Assembly: GCA_021323595.1 (NCBI GenBank)
Contig: JAJPKR010000043.1
Span: forward strand, 1-64,000
Direction of reading: 5' to 3'
Length of the DNA stretch: 64,000 bases
Origin: Terriglobia bacterium
GTDB lineage: Bacteria; Acidobacteriota; Terriglobia; Terriglobales; SCQP01
Position numbers and translations under genes: made by a program. Under the pieces are notes generated by a model. That model saw only the letters and a list, made by a program, of their open reading frames with translations, searched no databases and was not told the origin of the DNA. Numbering within the stretch: position 1 is the stretch's first letter; the number at the start of each line of letters is the position of its first letter. This document shows, in pieces, positions 28,665 to 36,776 of this stretch.

Positions 28665-29033
28665 ATGGGCAAGAAGATGTCGCCGACGTTGCGGATCGCC
28701 TGCGTGGCGGGCGGGGGATTCCTGGTCGCGAACGCCATTCGATTTCGCCGGCGGCGGAGCACGGCGATTCCGCTCGGCATGGCGGGAGGGTTCCTGCTGC
28801 GCAGCGGCGCCGAGGGGCGCATGCCGCCGCGCGAGCGGCCTCGCTTCGCCGTATGCCGCGGCGCCAAGTCGCTGCCCGGGCCGGCGCGCGCCGCCGCCCT
28901 CGCGGGCGGCGCGGCGCTGATTGCCGGCACCGTGCGGCGGCGGTCGGCGCTGAGCCCGCCGCTGGGCATGGCCGGAGGGATGCTGCTGCGCGCGAGCCTT
29001 CATGGCCATTTCGCCGGCCGCTGCGCCGCGTAA
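28665..29033 (+). CDS. Small membrane protein with an internal duplication
   Basis: Hypothetical protein of 122 residues. Two similar halves are visible: GGGFLVANAIRFRR then PLGMAGGFLLRSGAEG, and GGAALIAGTVRRRS then PLGMAGGMLLRASLHGH. Each half looks like the Gly-rich hydrophobic hairpin seen at the N-terminus of YgaP/cyclase-type membrane proteins (DUF2892-like). No good ribosome site precedes the chosen ATG, and ATG at 28674 is also possible. Coding status rests mainly on the duplicated protein-level pattern. Confidence 0.45.
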   Translation: MGKKMSPTLRIACVAGGGFLVANAIRFRRRRSTAIPLGMAGGFLLRSGAEGRMPPRERPRFAVCRGAKSLPGPARAAALAGGAALIAGTVRRRSALSPPLGMAGGMLLRASLHGHFAGRCAA

Positions 29034-29094
29034 GGAGCGGGCAAGGTCCGCTCGCTCGCGGTTCGGGCCCGGCGCGCTTGCGCCCGTAGACGGC

Positions 29095-29997
29095 TCATTC
29101 GCGGGAAGTCTCGACAGCGCCGGCGGCGGCGCGCCGCAGTTCCGCGATGTCGAGCTTCTTCATCTGCTGAAACGCGCGGGTGCCGCGCGCGATCTTGGCT
29201 TCATCGCCGCTTCCCATCAGCTCGCCCATCATGGCTGGAGCGATTTGCCAGGAGACGCCGAATCGGTCTTTGAGCCATCCGCACTGCTCGGCGCGAGGAT
29301 CGGCGGAAAGCCGGACCCAGAATTCGTCGATCTCCGCCTGCGTATCGCATGGGACGAGGAACGAGATCGCTTCATTGAACGTGAAGCCGTGCGGGCGCGC
29401 GCTGTCCATCGCCGCGAACTGCTGGCCGGCAAGCGTGAACGAAGCGAACTTGACCGTGCCGGGCGCCTCCGGCGCTTCATCGGCGCCATAGCGCGCCAGC
29501 ACGGCGGCGCGGGAGCGCGGGAACGTGCCGGCATAGCACTGAATGGCCTCTTCCGCCTTGCCGGCGACCGGGCCGGTGAACAGGAGAACGGGCGTGATCT
29601 TTTGTCCCTCGGCGCCGTCGCTCGCGTACATCAACTGCCACGAAAGTCCGTAACGGTCCTCCAGCCAGCCGTAGCGCTCGCTGAAGGGATAGCTGCCGAT
29701 GGGCAGGAACGCCCGTCCGCCCGGCAAGAGCCGGCTCCAGAGCTCGTCCACTTCGGCGGCATTCCCGCACCGCACCGCAAACGAGATGGAGGGATTGAAG
29801 CGAAACCGCGGCCCGACACTGATCGCCATGAACGGTTGCTCGGCGAGCGTGAACACTACAACGTCGGTATCCCCGGAAGGGGTGTTGCGCAGCGTCGTGA
29901 CGCTGTCCACTCGCGAGCCCGGAAATAGCGACACGTAAAAGGCGGCCGCCTGCTTGGCTTCCTTGTCGAACCAGAGATGCGGGGTGATCGCCTTCAT
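29095..29997 (-). CDS. Tandem VOC / PhnB-like protein
   Basis: Cytoplasmic protein of 300 residues made of two vicinal-oxygen-chelate (glyoxalase-like) modules of the PhnB/3-demethylubiquinone-methyltransferase-like type. Module 1: ITPHLWFDKEAKQAAAFYVS, FTLAEQPFMAISVG, YGWLEDRYGLSWQL. Module 2: PVLLFTGPVAGKAEEAIQCY, FTLAGQQFAAMDSARPHGF, CGWLKDRFGVSWQI. The name of the Pfam family is historical; members have no proven methyltransferase activity. The C-terminal segment ARGTRAFQQMKKLDIAELRR is typical. ATG 29997 gives the standard start; upstream codons are not conserved. It follows the ADOP-PadR pair in the opposite reading order and is 81 bases beyond the ADOP stop. Confidence 0.88.
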   Translation of the reverse strand: MKAITPHLWFDKEAKQAAAFYVSLFPGSRVDSVTTLRNTPSGDTDVVVFTLAEQPFMAISVGPRFRFNPSISFAVRCGNAAEVDELWSRLLPGGRAFLPIGSYPFSERYGWLEDRYGLSWQLMYASDGAEGQKITPVLLFTGPVAGKAEEAIQCYAGTFPRSRAAVLARYGADEAPEAPGTVKFASFTLAGQQFAAMDSARPHGFTFNEAISFLVPCDTQAEIDEFWVRLSADPRAEQCGWLKDRFGVSWQIAPAMMGELMGSGDEAKIARGTRAFQQMKKLDIAELRRAAAGAVETSRE

Positions 29998-30078
29998 GGC
30001 AGGCCCTAAGCTTTGAGATGCGGCGGGGATGGCCGGCGCGGGTGACAAGCGAAGTCGTCGTAAGCGCCCGCCTGAGGG

Positions 30079-32826
30079 CTAATCTTCGCGCAAAGCCTCC
30101 ATGGGCGGCAGCCGCGCGGCGCGGCGCGCGGGCACCCAGGCTGCGGCGCCGCCGATCATCGCCAGGCCCACCGCCACGGCGCACAGCACCCAGGGATCGG
30201 CGGGAGTTATCCAAAACAGCAATCCCCGCACCGCGCGTGCGCCGGCAAAGGCCAAAACCAGGCCGAGCGCAATGCCCGTACCCACCACCACCCCCGCCGC
30301 TTGGCGGCGGGTCGCCCCCATCGCCATGCGCACGCCGATTTCGCGCCGCCGCAGCGTGACGCGATACGCCAAGACCCCGTAGATGCCGATGGCCGCCAGC
30401 AACAGCGCCAGCACGGCGAATGCCGCCCCGAGCCAGGCCAGCAACAGACTGGAGCGCAGGCCGCCCTCGATCTTCTGCCGGAAGGGCGTGAACTGCACCG
30501 TCAACTGCGGCGCCACGCCATCCACCGCCGTCACCACCTCGTGCTCCAGCGTCGCCAGGTCCATGGTCGAGTAGACCGCCGCCTCGAAATCCGGGTCGAG
30601 GTGGCGATTCTGGAAAGCGTCGAGAAAGACGATCGGCACGAAGGGCGCGCGCAGGGCTTCGTATTTCTCGTCGGCCGCGAGGCCGACGATGCGGTACGCC
30701 GGACCCGGCTTGCCCGCCATGTTTTCGATCTGGAACCACCGCCCGATGGGGCTGGCGCCGCCCAGGTATTGGCGCGCGAAGGCTTGGGTGACGATGGCCA
30801 CCGGCGGCGAAGCCGTCGTATCCGAGTCCAAAAAGTTCCTGCCGGCCAGGAGCTTGGCGCCGAAGGTTTGGAAAAATCCCGGGCTGATCTGGTTGAACCA
30901 CGGCGTCGCCCGCGTCACCCCCGCATGGCCTGCGCTCGGCGCGATGCGGATCACACCGTCCACGCCGATGCCCGCGACCGGCATGACCCTGACCATGGTG
31001 GCCGCGCGCACCGCGGGAATGCGCTGCAGACGGGATAACAGCCGCTGCTGATACGCCAACCGGGCTTCCGGGGCCAGATGCAAGGGGCTGAGATCGGCGT
31101 CGAGGACCAGCACATGGTCTTCCCGGAACCCCGGCTGCACCGCCGCCAAGCGGTGCAGCGAGCCGGCAAACAGCAGCCCGGCCGCCAGCAGCGCCGCCGC
31201 CAGCGCCACCTGCGCGACCACCAAACCGCGCCGCAAGCCGCTGCCGCCGGCTAGACTCCGCCCGCCCGAGCGGAGCGCCTCGGCGGGGGCGGTCTTGGCT
31301 GCCGCCAGCGCCGGCGCCAGGCCGGCGAGCAGGCAGATCGCCGTAGCCCATGCCGCCAAGAGCGCCAAGAACCGCCAGTCCAGGGAAAATTCAAACCAGG
31401 GCGTCTGCGCGCCTGCTTGCAGCGCCGCCGCCAGTGCCGGGGTGCCCGCCGCCGCGATTGCCACGCCCACCAAGACGCCGCCCACCGCCAGCGCCGCGCT
31501 CTCCGCCAATGCCGAGCGCGCCAGCGCCGCCTGCGCGGCGCCCAGAGCCAGGCGCACGGCCATCTCGCGCCGCCGGGCGCCGGCGCGAGACAGCAGCAGA
31601 TTGGCCAGATTCGCCGCGGCAATCAGCAGCACCACCGCTGCCAGTGCGAACAACATCCAAAGCGGGGACGCGTAGCGCCCGCCCAAACTGGAAACGCCCC
31701 GCGCGGCGCTGAAGACTTCGAGCCGGCGCTTAAGGTAATGGCTGCGCGCTCGCGGCCCGTAATCGGAGGGCACGGTGGCGGCGAACATGGCCGGAGAGAT
31801 CGCCGCCAGTTGCGCACTGGCCCGTTCGAGGTCCCAGCCCGGCCGCAACCGGCCGATGGGATCGAGCAGCCAGGCGTACGGTGCGTGCAGCCAGGCTCCA
31901 TCGCCATCTAGCAGCGGTTCCGCGCACAGCGGCAAAGCCACATCGAAGGAACCGCCAACGTCCACGCCGCGAAAGCCCTTGGGCGTTACGCCCAGGATCG
32001 GCAACGCGTGGCGGTTCAGGGTAATGAACGTTCCGGCGATGGGCACGCCGTCCAACGCCCGGCGCCAATAGCTATAACTCAGCACCACCCCGGGCGCGCC
32101 GCAGCCGGGCTGGTCGTCGGCGGGGGCCAGCAGCCGTCCCGCGGCCGCTTGCACGCCCAGCACGGAAAAGAAATTTCCGGTGACCCAAATCTGTTGGACT
32201 AACCGCGCTTTTCCGGTGGTGGCGGCGTCAAGAGGCCCACCCGCCGACCCGGCCCACGCGGCCAAGTCGGTGAAAGCCTCCTGCGCCGCGGCGATGTGCT
32301 GATAAAGGGCGTAATTCACCGCACCGTAGGGCGCCCTGCCGCCGCCGCCATGGTGATCCGCGATCTCCACCTGCGCCAACTGCCCCGGATTGGGCACCGG
32401 CAGGGGCCGCAGCAGCAGGACATCGGCCAGGGCAAAAATCGCGGCGTTGGCGCCAATCGCCAGACCCAGGCAGAGCACCGCCGCGAGGGTGAAGCCCGGG
32501 GCATGGCGCAGGGACCGCAGGGCATCCCGAATGTCGCGCAGCAGCGGCGGGCCCGGCCGCCATGCCTGACGGCTCGGCCCGCCGGGCGGCGCGGACAGCT
32601 CGGCCAGCGCCGCGGCTCGCGCCTCGGCCTCGGCGGCGCCGGCCGCCCGTTGCGCCTGGTAGCAGGCCTCGAGATGCTGCGCCAGTTCTTCCTCGGCGGT
32701 CTGGCGGCGTGCCGGCGGGAGTGCGGCGCCGGCCAGGTGGGCTCGCGCCGCCGCCAGCCAGTCTTGCAGGCGGGGCTCCGCATCCGGCGCGCGGCCGGCT
32801 GGCCCTTGCAGCGGCGGTTCAGGCAT
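30079..32826 (-). CDS. Acidobacterial duplicated orphan permease (ADOP, MacB/FtsX type)
   Basis: Large inner-membrane ABC-type permease of 915 residues with no ATPase gene nearby. Order: cytoplasmic helical segment (1-95), a MacB-like unit with TM near 110-130 (GFTLAAVLCLGLAIGANAAI) and a periplasmic domain, three TM helices (about 385-500) with RRREMAVRLALGAAQ, a second periplasmic domain, and a final FtsX unit with TLRRREIGVRMAMGATRRQ and WVPARRAARLPPMEALR. The duplicated architecture, paired with a PadR gene, is the known ADOP signature, highly multiplied in Acidobacteriota. Function is not established; mechanotransmission to an unlinked ATPase is plausible. Its ATG overlaps the PadR stop by 8 bases. 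Confidence 0.93.
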   Translation of the reverse strand: MPEPPLQGPAGRAPDAEPRLQDWLAAARAHLAGAALPPARRQTAEEELAQHLEACYQAQRAAGAAEAEARAAALAELSAPPGGPSRQAWRPGPPLLRDIRDALRSLRHAPGFTLAAVLCLGLAIGANAAIFALADVLLLRPLPVPNPGQLAQVEIADHHGGGGRAPYGAVNYALYQHIAAAQEAFTDLAAWAGSAGGPLDAATTGKARLVQQIWVTGNFFSVLGVQAAAGRLLAPADDQPGCGAPGVVLSYSYWRRALDGVPIAGTFITLNRHALPILGVTPKGFRGVDVGGSFDVALPLCAEPLLDGDGAWLHAPYAWLLDPIGRLRPGWDLERASAQLAAISPAMFAATVPSDYGPRARSHYLKRRLEVFSAARGVSSLGGRYASPLWMLFALAAVVLLIAAANLANLLLSRAGARRREMAVRLALGAAQAALARSALAESAALAVGGVLVGVAIAAAGTPALAAALQAGAQTPWFEFSLDWRFLALLAAWATAICLLAGLAPALAAAKTAPAEALRSGGRSLAGGSGLRRGLVVAQVALAAALLAAGLLFAGSLHRLAAVQPGFREDHVLVLDADLSPLHLAPEARLAYQQRLLSRLQRIPAVRAATMVRVMPVAGIGVDGVIRIAPSAGHAGVTRATPWFNQISPGFFQTFGAKLLAGRNFLDSDTTASPPVAIVTQAFARQYLGGASPIGRWFQIENMAGKPGPAYRIVGLAADEKYEALRAPFVPIVFLDAFQNRHLDPDFEAAVYSTMDLATLEHEVVTAVDGVAPQLTVQFTPFRQKIEGGLRSSLLLAWLGAAFAVLALLLAAIGIYGVLAYRVTLRRREIGVRMAMGATRRQAAGVVVGTGIALGLVLAFAGARAVRGLLFWITPADPWVLCAVAVGLAMIGGAAAWVPARRAARLPPMEALRED

Positions 32827-33163
32827 GTTCGCCCCCGGTCACCTGCTCCACGGCGCGCACGAAACTCCGCCACTCCGACTGTTGCGCCGCCAGCATCCGC
32901 CGTCCGGCGGCGGTCAGGCGGTAAAAGCGCCGCCGCCGCTCGCCCGGCTTCTCCACCCAACGCCCGCGAATCCACCCGCGCTCCTCGAAGCGGTAAAGCA
33001 GGGGATACAGCGAGGCGGCGTTGTAGCGCAGCTCCCCGCCCGAACGGGCGGCGATCATTTGGCTGAGCTCGTAGCCGTGGCGCGGGCGCGCCTCCAACAA
33101 CGCGAGCAACAGCAGTCCCGCGCTGCCCTTCTTGAGTTCCGCCGCGAACGCGCGCAGTGCCAT
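32819..33163 (-). CDS. PadR-family regulator of the ADOP gene
   Basis: Winged-helix repressor of 114 residues, the compact PadR-s1 type. Core: LKKGSAGLLLLALLEARPRHGYELSQMI, NAASLYPLLYRFEERGWI and the wing KPGERRRRFYRLTAAGRRML. The C-terminal helix (LAAQQSEWRSFVRAVEQVT) makes the dimer. It is upstream of and overlaps the permease gene, so the two are expressed together. No ribosome site precedes its ATG, which is part of an inverted repeat; a leaderless message is possible. Confidence 0.93.
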   Translation of the reverse strand: MALRAFAAELKKGSAGLLLLALLEARPRHGYELSQMIAARSGGELRYNAASLYPLLYRFEERGWIRGRWVEKPGERRRRFYRLTAAGRRMLAAQQSEWRSFVRAVEQVTGGEHA

Positions 33164-33182
33164 ATGTCGAACTGCAACATAT
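33162..33182. promoter_or_regulatory. Inverted repeat over the start of the ADOP-linked PadR gene
   Basis: ATATGT and ACATAT, perfect 6-base arms spaced by 9 bases, form a dyad of the ATGT-N9-ACAT kind, close to the known PadR consensus ATGT-N8-ACAT. The left arm contains the PadR start codon (minus strand, 33163). On the minus strand the right arm also gives ATATGT, usable as a -10-like element about 15 bases before the ATG. Autoregulation is inferred. Confidence 0.6.
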
Positions 33183-33559
33183 CAGACCTCGCCCGCTGCG
33201 TCAACTCCGTTCGTGGAGCCCGCTGCGCTTCGCGCCCAAGGGGGAGCCGCAACCGATCCGAGGAGGACGGGCCTGCCCGAGCGACAAATTGGGAAGCGCG
33301 GTCCGCGATGGCCCGGTGTGGGAAGACCTTCTGGAGCGCGATGGCAGTGGCGGCGCGCCTGCCGCCACCGCCGCCGCCCGCTCGCCCATCGCGCGCTGCG
33401 CCCGCCGGGAACCAACAACTGCGGCGCGGCGCCGCTAATTGCGGCATAGCGTCAACTCCTTCTCCTGGACAAGCAGGCCGCTTTTGTCCTAACTTGCTGC
33501 CCGTTGGGCTCGCCGCGCGGCTCTAACGGCGGCGGCAGCGGATCCAGCGGCGGTGACTC
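33183..33559. other. 377-base intergenic region
   Basis: Between the divergent PadR gene and the HEAT-repeat gene. It is GC-rich with CCGCC/GGCGG runs and no ORF with protein-like composition. Promoters for both flanking genes must be here, but I see no hexamer pair worth naming. Confidence 0.5.
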
Positions 33560-34354
33560 ATGATTGCCGTAGCTTCGTCGATGCTGGCGATTATGGCAGC
33601 GGCGAGCGCTTCCCCGGCTCGTCAGCCGCCCCCGCGGCAGAGCAGCGCCCTCATCAGAGAGCTCGGCGCCGCCGGCCTGGCTTCGCGCGTGAGAGCGCTG
33701 CGGCAGATCCGCGCCACGCCGCGTCTCCTCCAGGACCCCCAGGTCGGCCGAGCCATGGCGAAAATCCTGAGCGCCGACACCGATCCGCTTTCGCACTCGA
33801 GCCGGATCTGGCGCGGGCCGTACAACGAAGACTGGGCGGAATTCGACGCCAGCCTGGCGGCCACTCTGGAGACAAACTTCGGCTTCGCCGACCCCGACAT
33901 CGCGCGCGCCCTCGTCCGCGCTTCCTACCAGCCGCAGAGCGCCTTCGCGGCAAGTATCGCCCGTCAGGGCGGCGCTGTGGTCCCCGAACTGGAAGTCTTC
34001 CTGGCCCGTGGCGTCCCAACCGTCAAAGCACAGGCCATTGGCGTATTCGGCTTCATGCTGGCGGACGGGCGCGACCGAAAGCTACTGCACCCGCTCTCGG
34101 CCGCCCAGGAGGATCTTGTGCGAAGAGCGGTCCTCGCGGGAGCTCGGGACAAAAGCCTCGTCGTGCGCGATGCCGCCGTGCAGTCGCTCGGCTTCGGCGG
34201 CGATACAGCCGATATAGGCTTGCTGCGCCGAATCGCCGCCACCGATCCCAGTTGCGCCCAGAACCCCAAGGGAATCACCCTCTGCCGGCAGACGCTCCAG
34301 GCGATCCAGAAGATCGAGGCGCGGGCGCAGCGCGGACCAGCAGGCGTCCGGTGA
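33560..34354 (+). CDS. Exported HEAT-like repeat protein
   Basis: Hypothetical protein of 264 residues. A short hydrophobic N-terminus (MIAVASSMLAIMAAASASPA) looks like a signal peptide. The rest is alpha-helical in pairs: LIRELGAAGLASRVRALRQI, a middle region DPDIARALVRASYQPQ and AQEDLVRRAVLAGARDKSLV / VRDAAVQSLGFGGDTADI, the last two being typical HEAT-like repeats. Ten residues near the end include two cysteines (SCAQNPKGITLC). Such proteins are usually binding scaffolds. No operon partner is evident. Confidence 0.7.
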   Translation: MIAVASSMLAIMAAASASPARQPPPRQSSALIRELGAAGLASRVRALRQIRATPRLLQDPQVGRAMAKILSADTDPLSHSSRIWRGPYNEDWAEFDASLAATLETNFGFADPDIARALVRASYQPQSAFAASIARQGGAVVPELEVFLARGVPTVKAQAIGVFGFMLADGRDRKLLHPLSAAQEDLVRRAVLAGARDKSLVVRDAAVQSLGFGGDTADIGLLRRIAATDPSCAQNPKGITLCRQTLQAIQKIEARAQRGPAGVR

Positions 34355-34499
34355 CGTCGCGCGGGCCGGCCGAACGCCTGGGCGCACCGGCGCGGGCGGG
34401 GCGAGGCGCGTCAGCTCAGAAGCGAAGTGGATGAGCAGGCGCCCTTGCCGGCGCGGCGCGACGGCTCGCGGCCGGGCAGCCCGCCGGTCGTTGCAGGGT

Positions 34500-34574
<75 letters not shown>

Positions 34575-34626
34575 TGAGGATGGGCGACGCTGGCGGCAGC
34601 GGAATTGCAGGCTGCCGCGCAAGGCA

Positions 34627-34701
34627 TGGAGCGGGAGACGGGATTCGAACCCGCGACTTCGACCTTGGCAAGGTCGCACTCTACCGCTGAGTTACTCCCG
34701 C
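34627..34701 (-). tRNA. tRNA-Gly (GCC)
   Basis: Minus-strand cloverleaf: acceptor GCGGGAG/CTCCCGC, D-arm ACTC...GAGT, anticodon stem CGACC/GGTCG with loop TTGCCAA (anticodon GCC), T-arm GCGGG-TTCGAAT-CCCGT, encoded CCA at 34629-34627. A TAAATT element about 20 bases upstream may be the -10 of the tRNA-Gly-tRNA-Cys unit. Confidence 0.97.
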
Positions 34702-34823
34702 ACGCTCGGAATTTCAATTTAGCATGGCGCCCAGTGGGGCGCAAACGGCGGCCGAGCGCGGCGCGGAAGCGGAGCGGCTGCCCGGCAGCGCGACGCGCGG
34801 GCGGCGCCGCGGACGTTCAAATA

Positions 34824-34859
34824 GCGGGGCAAGGCGGGTCCAAGCCCACCCTGCCCCGC
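34824..34859. repeat. Stable hairpin upstream of tRNA-Gly
   Basis: GCGGGGCA (34824-34831) pairs with TGCCCCGC (34852-34859), and inside it GGGT (34836-34839) with ACCC (34848-34851). It lies between the tRNA pair and the small transcription unit to its right. On neither strand is it followed by a T-run, so it is not a standard terminator. Confidence 0.6.
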
Positions 34860-34896
34860 CGTGCGCTAACGGGTTACCGAGAAAAACCCGGGGGCG

Positions 34897-34922
34897 AAAA
34901 AAAAGTTGTGGCCGCGCCGCCA
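34897..34922 (-). terminator. Candidate intrinsic terminator of the small unit
   Basis: On the minus strand a short GC hairpin, TGGC-GGCGCG-GCCA (34922-34909), is followed after four bases by eight T residues (34904-34897). It stands at the end of a run of hairpins that begins with the 19-codon ORF, and would close a transcript of about 280 bases. The stem is short, so strength is uncertain. Confidence 0.45.
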
Positions 34923-34941
34923 GAATCTTGCGCGCAAATAG

Positions 34942-35100
34942 CGAACCCCGCCTCCGTATGCGTAGCCCCGAGAGGCGCGGCCGGAGGCGGGGTTCGGACG
35001 GTGAACTGATTGGGATTAGCCGAGGGCGGCTCGCCGCCTCGGCATCAGGGCGTATGGATCGCCCTGAAGCGGTTCTAGGCGCGGCGAGCGCCTAGGCTTC
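34942..35100 (-). repeat. Array of four near-perfect hairpins
   Basis: Four inverted repeats stand side by side: a perfect 15-base pair CGAACCCCGCCTCCG / CGGAGGCGGGGTTCG at 34942-34956 and 34982-34996; an 11-base stem with one bulge at 35019-35042 (GCCGAG...CTCGGC); a perfect 8-base stem TCAGGGCG / CGCCCTGA at 35045-35052 and 35060-35067; and a perfect 8-base stem CTAGGCGC / GCGCCTAG at 35075-35082 and 35088-35095, enclosed by GAAGC/GCTTC. Only the bases between 34997 and 35018 are unpaired. So many perfect stems in 160 bases suggest a structured RNA or a REP/BIME-like element. Confidence 0.65.
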
Positions 35101-35151
35101 AGCCACCTCGCTAGTCCAAAATGCGCTGCGTTTACTGCCAGAACTTTCCAC
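35092..35151 (-). CDS. Candidate 19-codon peptide with an extended Shine-Dalgarno
   Basis: GTG-initiated ORF encoding VESSGSKRSAFWTSEVAEA. Seven bases before the GTG ends an exceptional ribosome site: AAAGGAGGTGGTCC matches the full complement of the 16S rRNA 3' tail (AAAGGAGGTGATCC) at 13 of 14 positions. A promoter-like pair lies just upstream. The TAG stop falls in the first stem of the hairpin array, so ribosomes finishing here would touch that structure. The peptide has mixed charge, one Trp, no membrane segment. It could be a leader peptide, a precursor peptide or a small protein. I do not recognise it; coding is inferred only from the initiation signals. Confidence 0.4.
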   Translation of the reverse strand: MESSGSKRSAFWTSEVAEA

Positions 35152-35180
35152 TGGACCACCTCCTTTCCTAGCGTGCTTTC

Positions 35181-35209
35181 AGTAGAACATCGCAGCGGAG
35201 GGAACGCAA
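35181..35209 (-). promoter_or_regulatory. Predicted promoter of the small unit
   Basis: On the minus strand TTGCGT (35209-35204), a 17-base spacer and TCTACT (35186-35181). Both hexamers are partial matches, but the spacing is ideal and transcription would begin near 35174, about 10 bases before the extended ribosome site. Confidence 0.4.
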
Positions 35210-35403
35210 GAACGGATCGGCACGGGACAAGAAAAGGCAACAGGGCGCGCGAAAGCGAGGGCTTTCGGCTGGGCGACAGCGGGCCATCAGCGGGCATCAC
35301 GAACCTCGTCCCACGCGCCCGAGCGCACGGCAAGGCCGCTCATCTCCGGCGGCCGGGTCGCTTGGGCTCCGCGCCTGCGCGGGCGCGAGCGGGGAGGCAA
35401 AAG

Positions 35404-36525
35404 TCAGTGGAGGCCGGCGTAGGAGGCGCCCATCATGCCGCGGTCGCCTTGGCACAGGATCTCGATGATCTGTTGTTCCAAAACCGAGAGGTCCACGCCG
35501 GAACCGGCCGGAAACTTCTCGAGGAACGACTGCTGGCACTTGTCGAGGTCCTCGCGCAGGCGCTGATAGACGTCCCGCTGGGCGCGGGCTTCGTTCAAAT
35601 CTTGCGGGCGGTCTCGCTTCAAGTAGAGTTCGAGATCTTGCATCAAAACCTTGGCGAACCTCCGCGCGCGCGCCTCGGTGGCGCTCGAGGGACGCACGGG
35701 CGCCGGCGCCGGCGCGGCGGCCACCGCCGTTGCCGCGGCGGGCGCGGCTGCAGTCGCCGGCGGCGGCACGGCAGGAAAGCGCGTGGTGGAGACCGTAACC
35801 GGGCTGGGCGCGGGGGAATCGTCGGCCGAGCGCCCGGTGCGGCGCATGATCTGGTCCAGCGCCAGGCCGGCGACGCGGAGCAGCGCCGACAAGCGCGGTT
35901 CCAATTGGCCGTCGGGCATCTCCGAGCCGCATTCGTAATAGAGCAAACCGATGGTCTTGTCGCGCACCACGAGCGGATGCAGGCCGCCCGCCAGCGAGGT
36001 CACGAAGCCCATCGGCAAGGGCTCTTGCAGCGGGCGGTCGGTGCGCCAGCTCAGCGCGCGCGCCTCGGCGGCGGCGAGAGCGAAGGCGTTATGGCCATCC
36101 AGCGAGATGCGAATGGGCGCGTCGAAGCCGGCGCTGCGCCAGTTGACCGCCGCGCCGCCCCGGATCACGTAGATCGCGACGCGCGGGGCCAGGTTGCTGG
36201 CGGCCATGAAAAGCGCTTGCAGAAGCTGCGGCGGCTGCGCCGAGTCGAGCAGCGCCGCCAGCCACCCCGGCCAAGGATCGAGGGGCACCGGCGGCGGCGG
36301 CAGTTGCGCCGACCAGCTTCGAATGCGCCGTTGCAAGGCCTGCTGCACCGGCGGGGTGGCGTCGTGCAAGGCGTTGGCCAGGCCGGCGTTAAGTTCCTGT
36401 TGCAGGCGCGTTTCGAGCGTGGCGCGCAGCGAACGCAGCGCGTCGTGCAGCGCCGTTTCCAGGTCGCTGCGAACGGACCGCTCCCAATCTTGCATGGCGG
36501 TGGAGAGTGACTCAGCAGCGCTCAT
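35404..36525 (-). CDS. GAF-like domain protein with Pro/Ala linker
   Basis: Cytoplasmic hypothetical protein of 373 residues. Order: a helical N-terminus (about 1-75, with ALHDALRSLRATLETRLQQE), a GAF-like alpha/beta domain (about 90-235: QLLQALFMAASNLAPRVAIY, FVTSLAGGLHPLVVRDKTIG, LLYYECG), a Pro/Ala-rich linker (about 240-285) and a C-terminal helical domain ARRFAKVLMQDLELYLKRD. I recall this combination from acidobacterial genomes, where it lacks a named function. GAF domains bind small ligands; none can be named. ATG 36534 would add three residues. Confidence 0.75.
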   Translation of the reverse strand: MSAAESLSTAMQDWERSVRSDLETALHDALRSLRATLETRLQQELNAGLANALHDATPPVQQALQRRIRSWSAQLPPPPVPLDPWPGWLAALLDSAQPPQLLQALFMAASNLAPRVAIYVIRGGAAVNWRSAGFDAPIRISLDGHNAFALAAAEARALSWRTDRPLQEPLPMGFVTSLAGGLHPLVVRDKTIGLLYYECGSEMPDGQLEPRLSALLRVAGLALDQIMRRTGRSADDSPAPSPVTVSTTRFPAVPPPATAAAPAAATAVAAAPAPAPVRPSSATEARARRFAKVLMQDLELYLKRDRPQDLNEARAQRDVYQRLREDLDKCQQSFLEKFPAGSGVDLSVLEQQIIEILCQGDRGMMGASYAGLH

Positions 36526-36763
36526 TGCGGGCATTATAGGCCGCTTCGTGCCGCCGCTGGCGAGAATTGAACGGGAATTTGCCGGAGTTGACCCAAGTTA
36601 ATTCCTGTCCCAATGACAGGGCTCCGCACCAGGGGCCAGGGCGCGGCGCAGCGGAGGGCGGCCCGTGCGCGGTCCGCGGCGGGCGGCCGCCGTGCTGCAG
36701 AAACGCCGCGCGCGGGCGCGGCGGGGCCGGCGGAGCGAGCCGGCTTACGGAAGGCAGGCACGG

Positions 36764-36769
36764 TATAAT
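36764..36769 (+). promoter_or_regulatory. -10 box of tmRNA gene
   Basis: Perfect TATAAT ending 7 bases before the first base of tmRNA, exactly where a sigma-70 promoter with a start at the mature 5' end would have it. The -35 region is poorly conserved. Confidence 0.7.
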
Positions 36770-36776
36770 GATCCGA

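Noticed and set aside
35153-35167. 16S rRNA 3' end on the plus strand (GGACCACCTCCTTTC)
   Set aside because: Only the anti-Shine-Dalgarno part matches; the preceding bases bear no likeness to helix 45. It is better read as an extended ribosome site on the minus strand.
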